From the NCBI GenBank assembly GCA_016208315.1, contig JACQYF010000029.1, forward strand, positions 1-48,598: a stretch of DNA of 48,598 nucleotides, given 5' to 3'. The notes under the pieces were generated by a model. It saw nothing but the letters and a program-made list of their open reading frames with translations. It was not told the DNA's origin and did no database searches. Below are positions 44,973 to 48,598 of this stretch, one piece after another. The position numbers were made by a program, and so were the translations under genes. This DNA is from Chloroflexota bacterium. Lineage in GTDB: Bacteria; Chloroflexota; Anaerolineae; UBA4142. Position 1 is the first letter of the stretch. Every line of letters starts with the position of its first letter.

Positions 44973-45785
44973 TCATCTAACGCCCAAATCCTGCAACCCG
45001 TCGGCGATGAAATTAAACGCGAGCACGGTCAACATCAACGCTATTCCCGGGAAGAGGACAATGTGCGGCGCCGCGAAGACGGCCCCGCGCCCCTGCGCGA
45101 TCATGAGGCCCCATTCGGGCGTCGGCGGCTGCGCGCCCAGGCCCAGGAAACTCAGTCCAGCGGCCTCGAGAATAATGGTTCCAATCCCCACGGTCGCTTG
45201 AACTTGAAGAGGGACGAGACAGTTGGGCAGAATGTGGTGCCAGATCAGGCGGATGGACGAAACGCCGACCGCCTCCGCGGCGAGGACGTATTCCTTTTCC
45301 TTGATCGCCAGCACACCGACCCGGGCCAGGCGAGCATAATTTGGAATAGCGGCGAACGCCAGCGCATAGACGACATTGGGTAATCCTCTGCCCAGCGCGG
45401 TGATCACGACGATTGCCAGCAGGAGCGTCGGGAAAGCCAGCATCACATCCAACATGCTCATCGTCACACTATCCAGCCACCCGCCGCGATAGCCGGCCGC
45501 GAGACCTAATCCCGTCCCGATCACGAGCGCCAGCGTGACCGCCGCAATGCCAATGCCGAGCGAAAGCCGCGCGCCGAAAAGCACGCGGCTCAGATTATCG
45601 CGCCCAACCTCGTCCAGACCGAAGGGATGCTTGGGCGACGGCGGCGTGCGGCGCGCTTCGAGGTCTTGTGTGTTAGGCGAGTAGGGAGTCAGCAGCGGCG
45701 CGAACGCGGCGGCAAAGAATACGAGCGCGAGGAGAAACCCACCCACGGCCAACCGCGCGTTCCATCGCATCCGGGAATCAATCAT
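44973..45785 (-). CDS. dppC: Dipeptide/oligopeptide/nickel-type ABC permease, DppC-like
   Basis: A 270-residue permease with the N-terminal segment LLTPYSPNTQDLEARRTPPS and HPFGLDEVGRDNLSRVLFGA typical of DppC/OppC, and an intact EAA loop (EYVLAAEAVGVSSIRLIWHH, then ILPNCLVP). Five or six helices. It overlaps the DppB-like gene by 8 bases. No ATPase genes follow, so these must come from elsewhere in the genome. Confidence 0.92.
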   Translation of the reverse strand: MIDSRMRWNARLAVGGFLLALVFFAAAFAPLLTPYSPNTQDLEARRTPPSPKHPFGLDEVGRDNLSRVLFGARLSLGIGIAAVTLALVIGTGLGLAAGYRGGWLDSVTMSMLDVMLAFPTLLLAIVVITALGRGLPNVVYALAFAAIPNYARLARVGVLAIKEKEYVLAAEAVGVSSIRLIWHHILPNCLVPLQVQATVGIGTIILEAAGLSFLGLGAQPPTPEWGLMIAQGRGAVFAAPHIVLFPGIALMLTVLAFNFIADGLQDLGVR

Positions 45786-46782
45786 AGCGAATGCGCGGAT
45801 TCAAGTAAAGATAAAGCGCGTCGGCGGCGAGATTGACAAGCACAAAGAGCAGCGCGGTGACCACGACGACGCCTTGGATGATCGGATAGTCGCGCGCCAG
45901 GACGCGTTCGGCGACCAGTTGTCCCAAGCCGGGAAAAGAGAAAATCGTCTCGGTGAGAATCGCGCCGGAAAAGAGCAAGCCCAGTTGCAGCCCGATCACG
46001 GTGACAATCGGCGGCATGGCGTTCTTGAATGCGTGCGTGAGAAGGACGACATGTTCGCCAAGACCTTTTGCCCGCGCGGTGCGAACATAGTCCTGCGCCA
46101 GAACGTCGAGCAAGCACGCGCGCGTCATTCGGCCGATGATTGCCAGCGGCACAGTGCTCAGGGTCAGCGCGGGCAACGCGAGGTGCTTGAGCGCATCCAC
46201 CAGCGCAGCGCAGTTTGCGGTGAGGAGACTGTCGAGGACGTACAGGTTGGTAACGGTTTGCAGCTCGATGCCAATCGTCAAGCGGCCCGAGGGCGGCAGC
46301 CAGCCGAGACGATAGCCCATCAAGTAGCTGAGACCGAGTCCAAGCCAAAACAGCGGCACCGAAACGCCGATCAGAGTCGCGCCGCTCGCGACCCAATCGA
46401 AAAGCGAGTTGCGCCGGTAGGCAGCGAGTACGCCCATCGGAATCCCCAACGCGCACGCGATCAGCATCGCGGCTAGCCCTAATTCAATCGTGGCGGGCAA
46501 GCGTTGGGCGAGTTCGGTGAGCACCGGCAAATTGGTCGTGATCGAGCGCCCCCAATCGCCGCGCGCGAGGTTTTCCGCATAGCGCCAATATTGGATCGGG
46601 ATCGGCGCGTCCAAGCCGTTCGCCGCGCGGTAACGCGCGACCTGCTCAGCCGTCGCGCGTTCGCCCAGCATTGTTTGAATTGGATCGCCGGGGATCCAGC
46701 GGAGGAGAATGAAAGTGAGGAGCGAAATACCGAAGAGTGTCGGGAACAGCAGCAGCAAACGCCGCGCGAGGAGCCGCGTCAT
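45778..46782 (-). CDS. dppB: Dipeptide/oligopeptide/nickel-type ABC permease, DppB-like
   Basis: A 334-residue permease: RRLLLLFPTLFGISLLTFIL at the start, WIPGDPIQTMLGERAT, and the EAA loop QDYVRTARAKGLGEHVVLLT followed by HAFKNAMPPI. Six helices. Its ATG overlaps the stop of the binding-protein gene as ATGA, so the two are translationally coupled even though the binding protein has an abnormal domain order. Confidence 0.93.
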   Translation of the reverse strand: MTRLLARRLLLLFPTLFGISLLTFILLRWIPGDPIQTMLGERATAEQVARYRAANGLDAPIPIQYWRYAENLARGDWGRSITTNLPVLTELAQRLPATIELGLAAMLIACALGIPMGVLAAYRRNSLFDWVASGATLIGVSVPLFWLGLGLSYLMGYRLGWLPPSGRLTIGIELQTVTNLYVLDSLLTANCAALVDALKHLALPALTLSTVPLAIIGRMTRACLLDVLAQDYVRTARAKGLGEHVVLLTHAFKNAMPPIVTVIGLQLGLLFSGAILTETIFSFPGLGQLVAERVLARDYPIIQGVVVVTALLFVLVNLAADALYLYLNPRIRYD

Positions 46783-48422
46783 TCGCCTTTGAATCCACCG
46801 AAATAAAAGCCCCAGTTCACAAAGCTGCCCGTATGTCCAACGTGATATGGGTTATCCCGGTTCCACCACCGTTGAAAGTTAAACACGACCGCGTCGGCAT
46901 CCAGGTCGCTCCCATCGTGAAACTTGACGCCGCGGCGCAGCGTAAACGTCCACGTCGTCAAATCGTCGGAAACCGACCAGCGCTCCGCCAGCCCCGGAAC
47001 GATCTTAGTCGTGCCCGGCTCGAACGCGACCAGCGGCTCGAAAATCTGCGCCGCGACCATCAGCGACTCGTAATCGCCCTCATCCATCGGATCGAGACCC
47101 ACGGAATCGCCACTACGCCCGAAAATCAAATTGCTCTTGCCCGCGACCGAAACGGGGAAAAAGAACTCTTGGCTGAACGGACTGGCGCGAACTCCGTTGA
47201 CCGTTTTCTTGAAAGCAATCGCCGAACTGTTGTGTACGAGCGGCACGGCAGGGACATTGTCGTGGATAAACTGGTTGGCGCGGTCGTAGAGCGCCTGCCG
47301 TTTGGTCTTGTCCGGTGTTGAGCCGGCGTCGCGCAGCATCTGCGTTAGTTCCGGGAATTTCGCGCCCAGACTGTCGTCCGACCCAGCGCCAAAAAACACG
47401 TCGAGAAAATTGGTCGCGTCGGGATAATCGGCCATCCAGCCGTTGAGAAACAGGTCGGCTTCGCCCGCATACACTTTTTTCAGATACGTGCCCCATTCGT
47501 AAGTGACGATCTCGGCTTGGATTCCCACATCGGCAAGATTTGCTTGGAGCACCTCGCCCACGCGGTCGGGATAAGGAACGTATGGGCGCGAGATCGCCAT
47601 GAACCACAGCGTTGTCTTGAAACCATTTGGATAACCGGCTTGGGCGAGCAGTTCTTTGGCGCGCTTGGGATCGTACTGCCAGTCTTGGAGACTATCGGTC
47701 TGACCAAAGATATTCGGTGGGACAAACTGGGTCGCCACTTGAGCCGTCGGCGGATAGAGCGCCTTGACGAGTTTCGCCTTGTCAATCGCCATTGCGACCG
47801 CTTGCCGCACGCGCACATCATCAAACGGCTTGCGGGCGCGGTTGATGCCGAGAAAGCCGATGTTGAATGGCGGACGCGAATAGACCGCGAGGTTCGGGTC
47901 GGCTTGCGCGGCAGCAATGTCGTCAGGCGAGAGATTGTCCACGCCGTCCACCGTGCCCGCCCTCAACTCCAAGAACCGTGCCGGCGCTTCTTTGATCACG
48001 CGATAGGTCAGCGTTTCCAGCTTGGCCTTCTCGCCCCAGTAATTGTCATTCCGTCTGAGTGTAATGTAATCGCCCGGCACCCATTTCTCGAACCGGAAAG
48101 GTCCCGTGCCGACCGGATTGCGAATTAACTCTCCGCCGCCGCCGTATTTCTTGATATTCGCGGGACTGGAGATGCCAAACGCCGGATACGCCAACTTCTC
48201 CAAAAACGCCGCGTCGGGGCGGGTGAGGGTGATGCGGAGGGTGGAGGCGTCAGGGGCGGTGAGGGAGGAGAGGAGGGAGTGGGAGGCGAGTGAGACGGTT
48301 GGCGTGATGGAAGTGTGTATGGGTGCAACGGAGTTTGACAGTTTACAGCCAGTGGCAAAGACTGAAACCACTAGGATCAAAGTGATCATGTCGAGATAGC
48401 GCTTGGAATGTCGGTGGTACAT
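46779..48422 (-). CDS. ABC substrate-binding lipoprotein (family 5), apparently circularly permuted
   Basis: About 547 residues. It begins with a basic n-region, a hydrophobic core (MITLILVVSVFATGC) and a probable lipobox Cys near residue 26, then a Ser/Thr/Pro linker. The sequence then enters the middle of a family 5 binding protein (LRITLTRPDAAFLEKLAYPA, NPVGTGPFRFEKW) and runs to its normal C-terminal end (SPFSQEFFFPVSVA, about 427). The usual N-terminal lobe follows directly (SNLIFGRSGDSVGLDP, GLAERWSVSDDLTTWTFTL, RRGVKFHDGSDLDADAVVF) and stops after GGFKGE. No part is missing or doubled, only moved. Codons before about 48220 (CTC, TCC, ACC-rich) differ from those after it. Confidence 0.8.
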   Translation of the reverse strand: MYHRHSKRYLDMITLILVVSVFATGCKLSNSVAPIHTSITPTVSLASHSLLSSLTAPDASTLRITLTRPDAAFLEKLAYPAFGISSPANIKKYGGGGELIRNPVGTGPFRFEKWVPGDYITLRRNDNYWGEKAKLETLTYRVIKEAPARFLELRAGTVDGVDNLSPDDIAAAQADPNLAVYSRPPFNIGFLGINRARKPFDDVRVRQAVAMAIDKAKLVKALYPPTAQVATQFVPPNIFGQTDSLQDWQYDPKRAKELLAQAGYPNGFKTTLWFMAISRPYVPYPDRVGEVLQANLADVGIQAEIVTYEWGTYLKKVYAGEADLFLNGWMADYPDATNFLDVFFGAGSDDSLGAKFPELTQMLRDAGSTPDKTKRQALYDRANQFIHDNVPAVPLVHNSSAIAFKKTVNGVRASPFSQEFFFPVSVAGKSNLIFGRSGDSVGLDPMDEGDYESLMVAAQIFEPLVAFEPGTTKIVPGLAERWSVSDDLTTWTFTLRRGVKFHDGSDLDADAVVFNFQRWWNRDNPYHVGHTGSFVNWGFYFGGFKGE

Positions 48423-48447
48423 ACAGACTCTGTTAACACTGCGATCG

Positions 48448-48598
48448 CCATGTGATTTGGGTGCAACTCTCAAACTGTGAGCACGGATGTTCGGCTCAGA
48501 TTGCCAATGGCAACCGCGCCGGGTCAGTGTAGTCCGGCATGGCCTTGGGTGACGGAGAGCTTTGGGGCGCTCGATGTGCGGCTGTCTCCCAACGATCT
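48448..48598 (-). mobile_element. Partial element or repeat end, inverted copy of the left window edge
   Basis: 48448-48484 is the reverse complement of 74-110 with one mismatch (48454). On the minus strand an open frame entering from the window edge ends with ARLPLAI and a stop at 48496-48498, 11 bases before the common block. Sequence outside the block is similar to the left copy but clearly diverged, so these are two copies of one family and not one assembled twice. The binding-protein gene starts only 26 bp inside the boundary, so its promoter may lie in the element. Confidence 0.45.

Overview
The window looks like a GC-rich genome fragment of a Chloroflexota bacterium, most likely Anaerolineae-like and metagenome-derived. 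Pointers are Thr/Pro-rich linkers behind lipobox cysteines or membrane helices, a two-part heme-copper oxidase locus with its own heme A/O genes, large ABC-plus-glycosidase clusters, and many short palindromic repeats, some inside genes. Taxonomy is inferred from gene style only. I found no rRNA, tRNA, CRISPR array or phage genes, and no gene-free stretch longer than 300 bases.

Layout. 1-4821 (minus): a nitrogen operon with a glutamine-synthetase-family ligase, an amino-acid permease, a class II glutamine amidotransferase and a GXGXG protein. The FMN subunit expected next is absent and the operon runs into a repeat at 1-110. 5065-6408 (plus): a secreted repeat protein that loses its C-terminus against the end of the heme O synthase gene. 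6360-16029 (minus): a respiratory operon with a cNMP-domain protein (nonsense codon), SCO, cupredoxin, CuA subunit II, heme-copper subunit I (frameshift), a 43-residue one-helix subunit, a second divergent subunit I, a cytochrome b-ferredoxin-MvhD fusion, CtaA (frameshift), a Thr/Pro-linker membrane protein and CtaB. A complete Crp/Fnr regulator lies just upstream.

16950-33402 (plus): a LacI-controlled glycoside uptake and breakdown cluster. It encodes a lipoprotein binding protein, two permeases, an ATPase, two GH63-type glycosidases, a UroD-like protein, a flavodoxin, an MDR dehydrogenase, a Gfo/Idh/MocA oxidoreductase, a GH36 galactosidase and a GH13_18 phosphorylase, with a GH4 glycosidase converging on it. 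The combination resembles the E. coli ycj glucoside cluster. Four genes here are broken by events of 32-50 bp: two tandem duplications (43 and 50 bp, exact) and two deletions (about 32 and 37 bp) that remove the EAA loop and the Walker A motif. Either the strain is decaying or the assembly has local errors.

34775-44436 (minus): the strongest candidate for an undescribed system. Six genes are packed with gaps of 4-21 bp or a 4-bp overlap: P-loop NTPase-winged helix, SPFH/band-7 protein, M29-type metallopeptidase with a winged-helix-like tail, AAA ATPase with an unknown N-terminal domain, degenerate AAA-GAF-histidine kinase, and receiver-kinase-like protein. It has its own promoter and a leader containing a possible 19-residue peptide and an intrinsic terminator just before the first start codon.

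44671-48422 (minus): a dipeptide/nickel-type ABC importer without ATPases. Its binding protein appears circularly permuted, with the canonical N-terminal lobe at the C-terminus. Both window ends carry inverted copies of one repeat (36 of 37 bases identical), which is either why the contig ends there or a pair of mobile-element ends.
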